A stretch of 64,000 bases of DNA from Streptomyces fulvoviolaceus (GCF_000718165.1 NZ_JOEY01000024.1:186001-250000); one strand, 5' to 3'; positions 6,827 through 15,210 are shown, numbered from the stretch's first letter. Notes: generated from the letters alone by a model not told the origin. Program-made: numbers and translations.

Positions 6827-7978
6827 GTGCTCGACCTGCCTCCTCTCGCCCGTTTCGGCGACCGTCTCGCCACCGGCCTCCTGGACGTCACCAGCGATCC
6901 CGCGGCCCTGGACTCCACCGGCTTCTGGGCCGTGGCCGCGGATTTCGAGGGTGGGCTGACCTGCGCCCGGTTCCGGGACGTGCGGGCGGAACAGGTGCCC
7001 GCCCCGGTGCCGGGGGCGTGGCGGGGGCCGGCGGCCGATGCCTGGACGTCCTCCCTCGACCGCGCCGCGTACACGGCCGGGGTGCGCCGCATCCGCGAGC
7101 ACATCGCGACCGGCGAGGTCTACCAGGCCAACCTCTGCCGGGTGCTGTCCGCGCCGATCCCCCCGGACGCCGACGTGGACGCGCTGACGGCCCTGTTGGC
7201 ACGCGGCAACCCGGCACCGTACGCAGGAACGATCCGGCTGCCGGAACACGGCGTGGAGATAGCCACCGCCTCGCCCGAACTGTTCCTCCACCGCGACGGC
7301 CGGGTCGTCGAGTCCGGCCCCATCAAGGGCACCGGACGCACCGAGGCCGACCTCCTGGAGAAGGACTACGCCGAGAACGTCATGATCGTGGACCTGGTCC
7401 GCAACGACATCGGGCGGGTCTGCGCCACCGGCAGCGTGAGCGTGCCCGACCTGTGCGCCGTGGAGAAGCACCCGGGGCTCGTGCACCTCGTGTCGACGGT
7501 CCGCGGCGAGCTGCGCGCCGACGCCGGCTGGCCGGAGCTGCTCGACGCCGCCTTCCCGCCCGGCTCGGTCACCGGCGCACCCAAGTCGAGTGCCCTGCGG
7601 ATCATCGACGCGCTGGAGACGGCACCCCGCGGCCCGTACTGCGGAGGCATCGGCTGGGTCGACGCCGACCGGGGCGAGGGCGAGCTGGCCGTGGGCATCC
7701 GCACCTTCTGGATCGACCGCGCGGAAGGGGTCCTGCGCTTCGGCACCGGCGCCGGGATCACCTGGGGCTCGGATCCCGAGGGGGAGTGGCAGGAGACCGA
7801 ACTCAAGGCGTCCCGACTGCTCGCGGTAGCGTCGGGGACGTACGAGGTGAGCGGAGAAGGACTGACGACGTGCTGTGCCGGCCCGGGGGACGCAGCATCC
7901 GATAGCGACTCCGCCGCGGGCCGGACCCCCGGCCGACACGACGCCCCCGGTGCGGACCAGCGAGGAAGAGACCAGTGA
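6827..7978 (+). CDS. pabB: Aminodeoxychorismate synthase component I (chorismate-binding enzyme)
   Basis: 383 residues. It has the chorismate-binding fold with EVYQANLCR, SPELFLHRDG, PIKGTGRT near residue 166, KDYAENVMIVDLVRND, FPPGSVTGAPK and GIGWVDADRGEGELAVGIRTF. The lysine in PIKGT is the catalytic residue typical of PabB; anthranilate synthases have PIAGT. The enzyme makes 4-amino-4-deoxychorismate from chorismate and amidotransferase-derived ammonia for folate. The immediate overlap with pabC supports this. The last 45 residues are low-complexity. No glutaminase partner lies in the window. The start is probably leaderless. Confidence 0.88.
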   Translation: MLDLPPLARFGDRLATGLLDVTSDPAALDSTGFWAVAADFEGGLTCARFRDVRAEQVPAPVPGAWRGPAADAWTSSLDRAAYTAGVRRIREHIATGEVYQANLCRVLSAPIPPDADVDALTALLARGNPAPYAGTIRLPEHGVEIATASPELFLHRDGRVVESGPIKGTGRTEADLLEKDYAENVMIVDLVRNDIGRVCATGSVSVPDLCAVEKHPGLVHLVSTVRGELRADAGWPELLDAAFPPGSVTGAPKSSALRIIDALETAPRGPYCGGIGWVDADRGEGELAVGIRTFWIDRAEGVLRFGTGAGITWGSDPEGEWQETELKASRLLAVASGTYEVSGEGLTTCCAGPGDAASDSDSAAGRTPGRHDAPGADQRGRDQ

Positions 7979-8796
7979 AGCTTTGGCTCGACGGCGGGCT
8001 GCAGGACATCGAGGCCGCCCGCGTTTCCGTCTTCGACCACGGGCTGACCGTGGGCGACGGCATCTTCGAGACGGTGAAGGCGACCGACGGGAAGCCGTTC
8101 GCGCTCACCCGGCACCTCGACCGGCTGACCCGCTCCGCGCGCGGTCTCGGCCTGCCCGACCCCGACCACGACGAGGTCCGCCGCGCCTGCGCCGCCGTCC
8201 TCGAGGCCAACCCCATGCCGCTCGGCCGGCTGCGCATCACGTACACCGGCGGCCACGGCCCTCTCGGCTCCGACCGTGGCGAGCACGGCCCGACCCTCGT
8301 GGTCGCCCTGGGCGAGACCACCCGCCGCCCCGACTCCACGGCCGTGATCACGGTCCCGTGGACCCGCAATGAACGCGGCGCCCTCACCGGCCTCAAGACG
8401 ACCTCCTACGCCGAGAACGTCGTCGCGCTCGCCCGCGCCCGCCAACACGGCGCCTCCGAAGCGCTGTTCGCCAACACGGTCGGACAGCTCTGCGAGGGCA
8501 CGGGGTCGAACGTCTTCGTCGTCCTGGACGGCGAGATCCGCACCCCGCCGGTCGCCTCCGGGTGCCTGGCGGGCATCACGCGCGCGTTGGCCGTCGAGTG
8601 GACCGGCGCCAAGGAGAGCGACCTTCCTCTGGACGTCCTGGAGCGGGCGGACGAGGTCTTCCTCACCTCCACCCTGCGGGACGTCCAGGCCGTGCACCGC
8701 GTCGACGACCGCGAACTGCCGGGCACACCGGGCCCGGTGACCGCCAAGGCGATGCGGATCTTCGACGAGCGGTCCGGGAACGATCTGGATCCGTAG
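7975..8796 (+). CDS. pabC: Aminodeoxychorismate lyase (class IV aminotransferase fold)
   Basis: 273 residues; its GTG overlaps the pabB-like stop by four bases (GTGA), indicating translational coupling. Class IV PLP enzyme: VFDHGLTVGDGIFETVKA near the N-terminus, LKTTSYAENVVALARA with the PLP lysine near residue 142, and EGTGSNVFVV. With the upstream gene it would convert aminodeoxychorismate to 4-aminobenzoate plus pyruvate. A branched-chain or D-amino acid aminotransferase is the alternative by fold, but the neighbour favours PabC. Confidence 0.88.
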   Translation: MKLWLDGGLQDIEAARVSVFDHGLTVGDGIFETVKATDGKPFALTRHLDRLTRSARGLGLPDPDHDEVRRACAAVLEANPMPLGRLRITYTGGHGPLGSDRGEHGPTLVVALGETTRRPDSTAVITVPWTRNERGALTGLKTTSYAENVVALARARQHGASEALFANTVGQLCEGTGSNVFVVLDGEIRTPPVASGCLAGITRALAVEWTGAKESDLPLDVLERADEVFLTSTLRDVQAVHRVDDRELPGTPGPVTAKAMRIFDERSGNDLDP

Positions 8797-8838
8797 AAAG
8801 CCACAGGAAAGCCGCAAGGAAGCCGCAAGAAGGCCGTA
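8795..8838. repeat. Four imperfect 11-bp tandem repeats
   Basis: Units AGAAAGCCACA, GGAAAGCCGCA, AGGAAGCCGCA and AGAAGGCCGTA start at 8795, 8806, 8817 and 8828. The period is close to one DNA turn. They fill the space after pabC and upstream of the -10 of the next gene. Confidence 0.75.
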
Positions 8839-8870
8839 GATATTCGGCTGACCCGGAGCGTCGCAGCGGG

Positions 8871-8876
8871 TAGAAC
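8871..8876 (+). promoter_or_regulatory. -10 box of the double-GNAT gene
   Basis: TAGAAC ends 7 nt before ATG 8884, which favours that ATG over GTG 8881 and suggests a leaderless transcript. Confidence 0.4.
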
Positions 8877-8883
8877 TCCGGTG

Positions 8884-9708
8884 ATGACCACGACCCTGCG
8901 GCCGACCGAGCCGCTCCAGCGTGCCGCCGACGGGGCGCTGTCCCGCCACTACCAGGTGTGCGTGAACAGCCGTCCCGTCGGAGCGGTACACCTCTCGACG
9001 CACCCCGCCTTCGGGCCGACCGTCGCTCAGATCCAGGATCTGCGGATCGAGGAACCGGACCGCAGGCGCGGCCGGGGCACGGTCGCCGCGCTCGCCGCCG
9101 AGGAGGTGGCGCGGGGCTGGGGCTGCAAGCGGCTGGAGATCAGGGTTCCGGCCGACGCGGAGACCGCGCTGCGGCTCGCCACGGCGCTCGGCTACGTCCA
9201 CCGCAACCGCGGCATGGAGAAGCAGCTCGGCACCACCGCCCCCGAACTGCCCGAGGGCAGCCGGGGCAGACCCATGACGGAGGCCGAGTTCGAGCCGTGG
9301 AACGAGCGCGGCCTCGCGGAGTACGCCCAGGACTGGATCGACCGCGGCGTGCCTGAGGACGAGGCCTGGGCCAAGGTGAAGCGGGACAACGCCGAGGGGC
9401 TGCCGCAGGGCCGGGCGACGGAGAACATGCTGTTCAGCGTGCTGGAGCACGAGGGCATCAGGGTCGGAATCCTGTGGGTGGCGTTGATCGGCGACAAGGC
9501 GTTCGTCTTCGACGTCGAGACCGACGAGGCCTTCCGCGGCCAGGGGCACGGCCGCTCCCTGATGCTGCTGGCCGAGGGCCAGGCGATCGCCGCGGGCAGA
9601 CGCGTGCTCGGTCTCAACGTCTTCGCGGGCAACACTCCGGCCGAGCGGCTGTACGAGTCACTGGGATACGAGCCGGTGGGCTACTCGCTGTACAAGAGCC
9701 TGCTCTGA
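8884..9708 (+). CDS. Tandem GNAT-family N-acetyltransferase
   Basis: 274 residues containing two GNAT folds. The first half has the acetyl-CoA loop in DLRIEEPDRRRGRGTVAALA followed by LATALGYVHRNRGMEK. The second has FDVETDEAFRGQGHGRSLM followed by NTPAERLYESLGYEPVGY. Both halves keep the Arg/Gln-x-x-Gly-x-Gly/Ala pyrophosphate loop, so both could bind acetyl-CoA. The acceptor (protein, amine or drug) is unknown. It converges on the DsbA-like gene with 7 nt between stop codons. Confidence 0.85.
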   Translation: MTTTLRPTEPLQRAADGALSRHYQVCVNSRPVGAVHLSTHPAFGPTVAQIQDLRIEEPDRRRGRGTVAALAAEEVARGWGCKRLEIRVPADAETALRLATALGYVHRNRGMEKQLGTTAPELPEGSRGRPMTEAEFEPWNERGLAEYAQDWIDRGVPEDEAWAKVKRDNAEGLPQGRATENMLFSVLEHEGIRVGILWVALIGDKAFVFDVETDEAFRGQGHGRSLMLLAEGQAIAAGRRVLGLNVFAGNTPAERLYESLGYEPVGYSLYKSLL

Positions 9709-9715
9709 GGCCGGC

Positions 9716-10237
9716 TCACGCCTGCTCGGCCAGCAGCCGGTCCGCGATCTCCTCGATGCGCTCGCGCAGTCCCTCCTGGCTCTTGCCGCCGTCCAGGCGC
9801 TCGCCGCCGATGACGTAGGTCGGGGTGCCGGTCACGCCGATCGCCTTGCCCTCGGCCTGGTCGGCGTCGACGATCAGGATGTGCCGGCCGTCGATCAGCG
9901 CGGTGTCGAACTCCTCGGCGTCCAGCCCCAGTTCACCGGCCATCTCGACCAGGAAGGGCTCCCCCTCACGGCCCAGCTCCTCGACCCGCCCGAGCACGGC
10001 CTCGACGTACGGCCACCCCTGCCCCTGCTCCACGGCCTCCTCGGCGGCCTGCGCGGCGGCGAAGGCGTGCTTGTGCTTCTCCAGCGGGAAGTGCCGCAGC
10101 CGCAGCTCCAGACGGTCGCCGTACCGGGCGCGCAGGGCCCGCAGGTCGTCCAGGGCGCTCCGGCAGTCCGGGCACTGGAGTTCGCACCAGACGTCGAGCA
10201 CGGGGGCGGCGGGACGCACGGGGGAGGAGTCGCTCAT
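9716..10237 (-). CDS. DsbA-family thioredoxin-fold protein
   Basis: 173 residues from ATG 10237. A CPDC redox pair lies near residue 20 (WCELQCPDCRSAL), an all-alpha insert follows, and the cis-proline segment GVTGTPTYVIGGERLDGG is near the C-terminus. There is no signal peptide or membrane anchor, so it is cytoplasmic. That fits a cytosolic disulfide reductase/isomerase or glutathione-transferase-like role (FrnE-like) better than envelope oxidative folding. Confidence 0.82.
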   Translation of the reverse strand: MSDSSPVRPAAPVLDVWCELQCPDCRSALDDLRALRARYGDRLELRLRHFPLEKHKHAFAAAQAAEEAVEQGQGWPYVEAVLGRVEELGREGEPFLVEMAGELGLDAEEFDTALIDGRHILIVDADQAEGKAIGVTGTPTYVIGGERLDGGKSQEGLRERIEEIADRLLAEQA

Positions 10238-10454
10238 GGTCACAGTCTCCCAGCCCGGGCCGGGACGACCCAATCGGACCTCGGGCGCCGCCGGGCACCT
10301 TCGCCGGTACGACACCGATCCGGCACCTCCGGAGGAGCCGACCCGGAGATGTCCCTGATGTCCCGCCGGGGCATGGCCCGCCGGGGTCCGAGAGGTGCAG
10401 GATGGAAGGGGACGAAGTGGTCCCTTCCCGATCGAGCCCTGCCTGGAGGACCGG

Positions 10455-10901
10455 ATGATTGCCGAGACCGTCTGTTCCGCCGGCGCCGCGGCCGGCCTGG
10501 GCATCGCGGTGGTCACGGCCTACCGCAAGCGCTTCCTCGCGGCCACCCGCATCGCCGCCTACTCCCTCGTCCCGCTCGGCCTGGTGATGACCGGGGTCGT
10601 CGATTGGCTGGCGGACACCGCGTTCAGTCCCACGGCCTGGGCGGGCTTCGCCGTGCTCGGCGTCTCCTGGGCGCTGTTCTCGACCACACGGGCCGTGGAA
10701 CGCAGGCGCGGCGGCACCCGCAAGGAGCGCAAGGCGGCGGCCCGGGGAGCACAGAGCGAGGCGGTCGCGCCCGCGGCGTCCGCACCCTCCCTCGGCCCGG
10801 GGACGCGCACGACGGCCCGGCCGGCGAGCCGGCCCCGTACCGAGTCCGGCGGGGACGACTTCAGCGACATCGAGGCGATCCTGAAGAAGCACGGCATATG
10901 A
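10455..10901 (+). CDS. Small polytopic membrane protein with conserved acidic C-terminus
   Basis: 148 residues from ATG 10455, with ribosome site GGAGGA at 10445-10450. Three hydrophobic stretches (about residues 5-20, 28-48 and 57-75) precede a basic, disordered region and the terminal DFSDIEAILKKHGI. Similar actinobacterial proteins carry the same kind of C-terminal motif and are sometimes labelled cellulose synthase; nothing in this sequence supports that. Function unknown. Confidence 0.75.
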   Translation: MIAETVCSAGAAAGLGIAVVTAYRKRFLAATRIAAYSLVPLGLVMTGVVDWLADTAFSPTAWAGFAVLGVSWALFSTTRAVERRRGGTRKERKAAARGAQSEAVAPAASAPSLGPGTRTTARPASRPRTESGGDDFSDIEAILKKHGI

Positions 10902-11056
10902 CCCTCGCATGACGACTGAAACGACACAGTGAGTCCCCGCGCCCGGCCACCGGCGTCGACGACCTGACGTCGGCGTCACGGGATCCGGCGAACTACCGCT
11001 CGTTCCGGGCGTGTTGAACGCGCCAGGTGTGTCGATTGCGCCATCATCGCCGCGAG

Positions 11057-11209
11057 ATGCTGGACACGAAACAGAGCGATACCGCGCCGCCGCAGGACGA
11101 GCCGCGTGGATGCCTCTTCGCCCTTTCCCAGCCACCGCTGATGATCTTCCTTGCGGTGATCGGGTGTCTGCTGCTCATGGCTGCGCTGCACGACCTGCTG
11201 CTGCTCTGA
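11057..11209 (+). CDS. Small single-helix membrane protein
   Basis: 50 residues from ATG 11057 (upstream in-frame GTG 11027 possible). A polar N-terminus with PPQDEPRG is followed by one hydrophobic helix (PPLMIFLAVIGCLLLMAAL) and the ending HDLLLL. The ribosome site is weak (CGCGAG). Codon usage is compatible with a real gene, but the call rests on composition and the clean membrane segment only. Confidence 0.5.
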   Translation: MLDTKQSDTAPPQDEPRGCLFALSQPPLMIFLAVIGCLLLMAALHDLLLL

Positions 11210-11277
11210 GCCGTACCCCGTGGTTCCCCGGCGTCACCCGCCGGGGGCCACGTCGACACCACCGTCCGGCCCGGGTG

Positions 11278-11838
11278 TCAGCCCGCCGCTTCCTTGCGCC
11301 GCGCCCGGTAGGCGGCCACATGCAGGCGGTTTCCGCAGGTACGACTGTCGCAGTACCGCCGCGACCGGTTGCGGGAGAGGTCGACGAAGGCCCGCCGGCA
11401 GTCGGGAGCCTCGCAGCGCCGCAGCCGCTCCTCCTCACCGGCCACCACGAAGAACGCCAGCGCCATCCCGCAGTCGGCCGCCAGGTGATCGGCGACGGAG
11501 GCGCCGGGTGCGAAGTAGTGCACGTGCCAGTCGTAGCCGTCGTGGTCGGTCAGGCGGGGAGTGGTGCCCGCGGCGGCGACCAAATCGTTGATCAGTCCGG
11601 CGGCGGTCCGGGCGTCCGGGGCGGCGAAGACCGAGGCGAAGCGTGCGCGGACCTTCCGCACCGCCGAGAGGTCGAACTCCGAGAGCACGCCGACATCGCT
11701 GATTTCGTGCTTTCGTACGAAATCCTCGAGGGCCGCTACGTCCGGCAGCGCGTCCGGCGTCGCGTCGTCCTCCGGCGCGGTGTTCACCAGATCCACCACG
11801 GCGTCGAGGGAGCACCTGGTGTCGTGGGTGATCAGCAC
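11278..11838 (-). CDS. CGNR zinc-finger protein (ABATE-type regulator)
   Basis: 186 residues from GTG 11838, chosen because AGGGAG lies 8 nt before it. The frame continues up to 11910. The N-terminal part (CSLDAVVDLVNTAP...) resembles the stress-linked ABATE domain. The C-terminus holds the CGNR finger: CEAPDCRRAFVDLSRNRSRRYC and CGNRLHVAAYRARRK, with Cys pairs that bind zinc and a basic helix likely to contact DNA. Such proteins are putative one-component transcription regulators; the ligand is unknown. Confidence 0.85.
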   Translation of the reverse strand: MLITHDTRCSLDAVVDLVNTAPEDDATPDALPDVAALEDFVRKHEISDVGVLSEFDLSAVRKVRARFASVFAAPDARTAAGLINDLVAAAGTTPRLTDHDGYDWHVHYFAPGASVADHLAADCGMALAFFVVAGEEERLRRCEAPDCRRAFVDLSRNRSRRYCDSRTCGNRLHVAAYRARRKEAAG

Positions 11839-12286
11839 GTTTCGCTCCCTGGCCTGGGGGTCGGGCGGACGCCCGCCGATGCTGGCCGATGGTAGTGGCT
11901 CAGGCCGCACTGGTGGCGGACACCTGTGCGCAGGGAGCCCTGGGGCCTGTCCGGCGGATCAGCTCGGCGTCGCGGGGTCCGGCACGCGAATCTGCCGCGT
12001 AGTCGTCACTCGCCGACTCCGCCCGCCCTCCGGCACCCCCGTCTTGCAGCTGCACGCACCAGCCCCCGCTCGGCTCGCTGCGAGGCACCGTCGTTTGCAG
12101 CCGACCTGATCCGCCGCAGAGGCCCTGGACCGTCGGTCAGGCAGCGCACACACCGCACGCGCACCGGCGCCGCCCCCACGGAGTGATCCGCGGCGACGGC
12201 GCCGGTGTGTTGCCTGTATGCAGTTGTCTTGGCCCGAGCCGTCTCCCCGAGTGGACGGCGCCGGGCGGCTCTGTTCGGCCTCGCGG
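11839..12286. other. 448-nt gene-free region between CGNR gene and ssgB
   Basis: No open frame here has coding character. The only structure I see is an imperfectly closed inverted repeat (12162-12172 with 12197-12207) placed about 80 nt after the ssgB stop on its strand. Confidence 0.5.
12162..12207 (-). terminator. Possible ssgB terminator
   Basis: Eleven perfectly paired bases around CACCGGCGCCG with a 24-nt loop, downstream of ssgB. The loop is long, so this is tentative. Confidence 0.3.
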
Positions 12287-12700
12287 TTAGCTTTCCGCCA
12301 GGATGTGCGAGAGCTCCTGATCGAGATCGAAGTGGCGGTGCTCCGTGCCGGGAGGCACGGCGGCGTCCGTCCGCTTCAGGTACGACTCCAGGGCTCGCGC
12401 CGGGGCCTCCAGCAGGGCTTCGCCCTCCGGAGAGCTCAGGGCGATGCACACGACGCCCTGACCGTGACTGCGCGACGGCCAGACACGGACGTCGCCGGTT
12501 CCGGTGGGCCGATGGAGGCCCTCCGCGAGGAGGTCGCGGGCGAACACCCACTCGACGGTTTCCTCGGCTCCGGTGTGGAAGGTGGCGTGCACGGCGTAGG
12601 GGTCGGCCGTGTCGTACCGCAGGCCTGCGGGGACAGGCAGGGAGGACTCGCTCGACACAACGAGGCGCAGGTGCAGCTCGCAGCTGACCGTGGTGTTCAT
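12287..12700 (-). CDS. ssgB: Sporulation-specific cell division protein SsgB
   Basis: 137 residues, the normal SsgB length. The whole sequence matches my memory of the highly conserved SsgB: MNTTVSCELHLRLVVSSES at the start, YDTADPYAVHATFHTGAEE, VWPSRSHGQGVVCIALSSPE, and an end in LSHILAES. SsgB is recruited by SsgA, marks future septum sites in aerial hyphae and tethers FtsZ to begin sporulation septation. In S. coelicolor, ssgB expression has been linked to the stress sigma factor SigH; I could not confidently place that promoter here. The divergent neighbour is the PGPGW membrane protein. Confidence 0.97.
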   Translation of the reverse strand: MNTTVSCELHLRLVVSSESSLPVPAGLRYDTADPYAVHATFHTGAEETVEWVFARDLLAEGLHRPTGTGDVRVWPSRSHGQGVVCIALSSPEGEALLEAPARALESYLKRTDAAVPPGTEHRHFDLDQELSHILAES

Positions 12701-12877
12701 AAGCGCCAGGGCCTTTCGCTCAGTGTGCGCTCGGGGATTCGCACGTCGGCGAAATCGACATGCCACCTACGGTGCCGTTGTAAACCCCTCTGAGTGTTTT
12801 GCGTGCCTTTACGTAACTCTTCCGGCCGAGAACCCGTTCGCGAGGTACGACCATTCCGGTGACTGGTTTCTCTCGGG

Positions 12878-12883
12878 TAGGGT
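12878..12883 (+). promoter_or_regulatory. -10 box before the PGPGW gene
   Basis: TAGGGT fits TAGRRT and ends 8 nt before ATG 12892, consistent with a leaderless transcript. Confidence 0.4.
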
Positions 12884-12891
12884 TTGGCTGT

Positions 12892-13344
12892 ATGAACACG
12901 GGGAGTGACGAGCCGGGCGAGGTTGCCGTGGCGTCGGACAAGACGGAAACGAGCGGGGCGCAGAGCGAGCAGGGGCTCGGCTCGAAGGCGCCCGCATTCA
13001 TCAAGGCGCGCCGCATGCTGCACCTGAGCTGGCAGGTCGGCGTCTTCATCATCGGGCTCGCGGTCGTGGGCGCCGGCATCGTCATGCTGCCGCTGCCCGG
13101 GCCCGGGTGGGTCGTGATCTTCGGCGGCATGGCGATCTGGGCGACCGAGTTCGTCTGGGCCCAGCTGGTGCTCCGCTGGACCAAGCGCAAGGTCACCGAG
13201 GCGGCCCAGAAGGCGCTCGACCCCGAAGTCCGGCGGCGCAACATCATCCTGACGTCGATCGGCCTGGTGATCGTGGCCGTGATCGTCGGGGTCTACCTCT
13301 ACAGGTTCGGCTTCGAGATGCCCTGGAACATCAAGGACCAGTGA
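12892..13344 (+). CDS. PGPGW-motif membrane protein (TIGR02611-like)
   Basis: 150 residues from ATG 12892. A polar N-terminus of about 45 residues is followed by paired membrane segments around the signature PLPGPGWVVIFGG, an amphipathic basic linker and a last helix (ILTSIGLVIVAVIVGVYLY). This matches the actinobacterial family of putative transmembrane proteins named for PGPGW. Function unknown. Divergent from ssgB with 191 nt between starts. Confidence 0.85.
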   Translation: MNTGSDEPGEVAVASDKTETSGAQSEQGLGSKAPAFIKARRMLHLSWQVGVFIIGLAVVGAGIVMLPLPGPGWVVIFGGMAIWATEFVWAQLVLRWTKRKVTEAAQKALDPEVRRRNIILTSIGLVIVAVIVGVYLYRFGFEMPWNIKDQ

Positions 13345-13422
13345 GCCGGGACGGGGGTGCGGGGGCCGGTCGGCGCTGGTCACACGCACCCCCTGACATG
13401 GGGTAATCTTCTTCCTGCGTCC

Positions 13423-13494
13423 GGGCGATTAGCTCAGTGGGAGAGCGCTTCGTTCACACCGAAGAGGTCACTGGTTCGAACCCAGTATCGCCCA
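13423..13494 (+). tRNA. tRNA-Val (CAC), copy 1
   Basis: Acceptor GGGCGAT/ATCGCCC, anticodon stem CTTCG/CGAAG with loop TTCACAC, anticodon CAC, discriminator A. CCA is encoded (13495-13497). It differs from the copy at 23493 only at positions 26 and 44. Confidence 0.97.
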
Positions 13495-13504
13495 CCACCC
13501 GGAT

Positions 13505-13543
13505 ACGACGGCCCGTCCGCAGACAGTGCGGACGGGCCGTCGT
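13505..13543 (+). terminator. 16-bp hairpin terminator after tRNA-Val
   Basis: ACGACGGCCCGTCCGC (13505-13520), 7-nt loop, exact complement 13528-13543. Confidence 0.8.
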
Positions 13544-13600
13544 CGTGAGCCCCCGGCAGGTGGGACGGCCGTCGTCGTGAGCCCCCGGCGGGTGGGAACG
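13536..13600. repeat. Two 32/33-bp direct repeats beside the terminator
   Basis: Units 13536-13567 and 13568-13600 share GCCGTCGTCGTGAGCCCCCG. The first overlaps the right arm of the terminator. Confidence 0.7.
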
Positions 13601-13825
13601 GCGGTCGTGGGATCGCCCCTCTGTGGCGTGACCGTCCGCAGCCTCAAGTCCCCACGGCCCAGACCTTTTTCGGCCGCGCGACGTTCTCGTGCGGCGACCT
13701 GCTTCCTGTTCGGCCGGCCGACCCGACGCCTCTCACCTGGGGCATCGTCAAGTCCGAAGCGCCGTACGGCTCTTGAGCGCCGCCGGATCGCCGCGTCGGC
13801 TCACAAGAAATTCCTGTCCGAATCA

Positions 13826-13854
13826 TTGACGCACCCCGAGGCCCTCCGTAGCTT
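13826..13854 (+). promoter_or_regulatory. Vegetative-type promoter of the sugar ABC operon
   Basis: TTGACG (13826-13831), 17-nt spacer and TAGCTT (13849-13854). Position and spacing fit a HrdB-type promoter. The predicted start (about 13861) falls inside the palindromes at 13860-13885. Between the tRNA terminator and this promoter (13601-13825) I see nothing else. Confidence 0.65.
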
Positions 13855-13859
13855 GTGCC

Positions 13860-13885
13860 AGCAAGCGCTTACTTGAAACGATTCA
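13860..13885. promoter_or_regulatory. Two adjacent LacI-family-type operator palindromes
   Basis: AGCAAGCGCTTACT (13860-13873) and TGAAACGATTCA (13874-13885) each have a central CG and near-perfect dyad symmetry, the usual form of LacI/GalR sites. They cover the predicted transcription start, so binding would repress. No LacI-family gene is in the window. Confidence 0.55.
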
Positions 13886-13923
13886 TGCAGGCGGCAATGA
13901 CGCTGCGGGGAGGGGGCCCAACC

Positions 13924-15210
13924 ATGGGAACCAGCAGGAATGTTGAGAGGCGAACGATCCTGAAGGTGGCCGGGGCCTCGGCGGCCACGCTGGGGCTGGC
14001 CGCGACGACGGGCTGCGGTGGCGACAGCGGTTCGGGGAATGGGAATGTGACGCTCCGTTATGCGTGGTGGGGCGGCGAGCCGCGCACCATCGCCATCAAG
14101 AAGACGATCGCGCTCTTCGAGAAGAAGTACCCGAAGATCAAAATCAAGCCTGAATTCACCGACTACGAGGCGTTCTGGGAGAAGTTCCAGACCCAGGCCT
14201 CCGGCGGGAATCCGCCGGACGTTTTCCAGAATGCGGTCGGTTTCCTGCGCAAGTACGACAAGCGCGGTGTTCTGCTGGATCTCAAGACGCAGGCGGACGC
14301 GGGGAATCTGAGCCTGGAGGACTTCCGCAACGGCGTTCTGGCGAACGGTCAGGTCGACGGCAAGCAGATCGGCATACCCGTCGGCGCCAACACGATGGCG
14401 CTCGTCATCGACCTCAAGGCCTTCGAGAAGGCGGGCGTGGAGGCGAAGTTCGGCTGGACCTGGGACGAGTACTTCGACGCGCTCCAGACGATCCAGGACA
14501 AGCTGAAGATCGCCGGTGACACCGGCTACTTCGCCATCATGTACCTCTACGACCTGTACCTGCGTCAGAACGGCAAGGCCTTCTTCACCGACTCCGATCT
14601 CGGCTTCACCGAGGACGATGTGACGCAGTGGTGGGCGGACGGCTACAAGCGCGTGAAGTCCGGGCTCGTCGCCGACCCGAAGAAGATCGAGCAGGTCAAG
14701 CCGAAGTCCGGTCTGTCGGCGGGGCTCGCCGCGTCCGAGTTCACCTGGGACAACTTCTCCATCCGCTACGAGGGCGAGGGCGAGTCGGACTACGGGCTCG
14801 CGCCGATTCCCACCACGGACGGCAAGGACACCGGCCAGTACCTCGGCTCGCTGATGCTCAGCGCCTTCTCCGGGACCAAGCACCCCAAGGAGGCAGCCCA
14901 GTTCATCGACTTCATGGTCCACGACCCCGAGGTCGGCAAGATCATGGGCTATGACCGCGGCATCCTCGCCACGACCGAGCAGTACGACGCGTTCAAGCCC
15001 ACCGACGCCAACAACAAGGGCGTCGCGGCCTACGAGGACGAGGTCGCCAAGGCGGGCGTGCTCGGGAAGATCACCCCGCACCCGTCCGGCGCCGACGTCA
15101 TCGAGGCGGCGTTCCTGCGCCTCGGCGGTGAGGTCGCCCAGGGCAAGACCAAGCCGGCCGACGCCGCGAAGGCGCTGTTCAGCGAGGCCAAGGCCGCGTT
15201 CGCGGGCTGA
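13924..15210 (+). CDS. Sugar ABC transporter solute-binding lipoprotein (YesO-like)
   Basis: 428 residues; ribosome site GGGGAGGGGG precedes ATG 13924. Twin arginine at residues 9-10 (NVERRTILKVAG), a hydrophobic stretch and a lipobox-like ATTGC with Cys 31 suggest Tat export and lipid anchoring. The mature part is an extracellular solute-binding protein of the sugar/oligosaccharide cluster: VTLRYAWWGGEPR, SGGNPPDVFQN, GIPVGANTMALVID and GDTGYFAIMY. It is the first gene of an operon with two permeases, a YesL-like protein and a putative rhamnogalacturonan lyase, so pectic oligosaccharides are the likely ligand (inference). No ATPase is encoded nearby; Streptomyces commonly share the MsiK ATPase. 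Confidence 0.9.
   Translation: MGTSRNVERRTILKVAGASAATLGLAATTGCGGDSGSGNGNVTLRYAWWGGEPRTIAIKKTIALFEKKYPKIKIKPEFTDYEAFWEKFQTQASGGNPPDVFQNAVGFLRKYDKRGVLLDLKTQADAGNLSLEDFRNGVLANGQVDGKQIGIPVGANTMALVIDLKAFEKAGVEAKFGWTWDEYFDALQTIQDKLKIAGDTGYFAIMYLYDLYLRQNGKAFFTDSDLGFTEDDVTQWWADGYKRVKSGLVADPKKIEQVKPKSGLSAGLAASEFTWDNFSIRYEGEGESDYGLAPIPTTDGKDTGQYLGSLMLSAFSGTKHPKEAAQFIDFMVHDPEVGKIMGYDRGILATTEQYDAFKPTDANNKGVAAYEDEVAKAGVLGKITPHPSGADVIEAAFLRLGGEVAQGKTKPADAAKALFSEAKAAFAG

Noticed and set aside
12701..12891. SigH promoter for ssgB
   Set aside because: GGGTTT and GGGTTC strings occur on the minus strand, but no GTTT-like -35 box lies at the right distance, so I did not place it.
13801..15081. 426-codon minus-strand frame opposite the binding-protein gene
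   Set aside because: Mirror of a clear lipoprotein gene and would cover its promoter; no recognisable domain.
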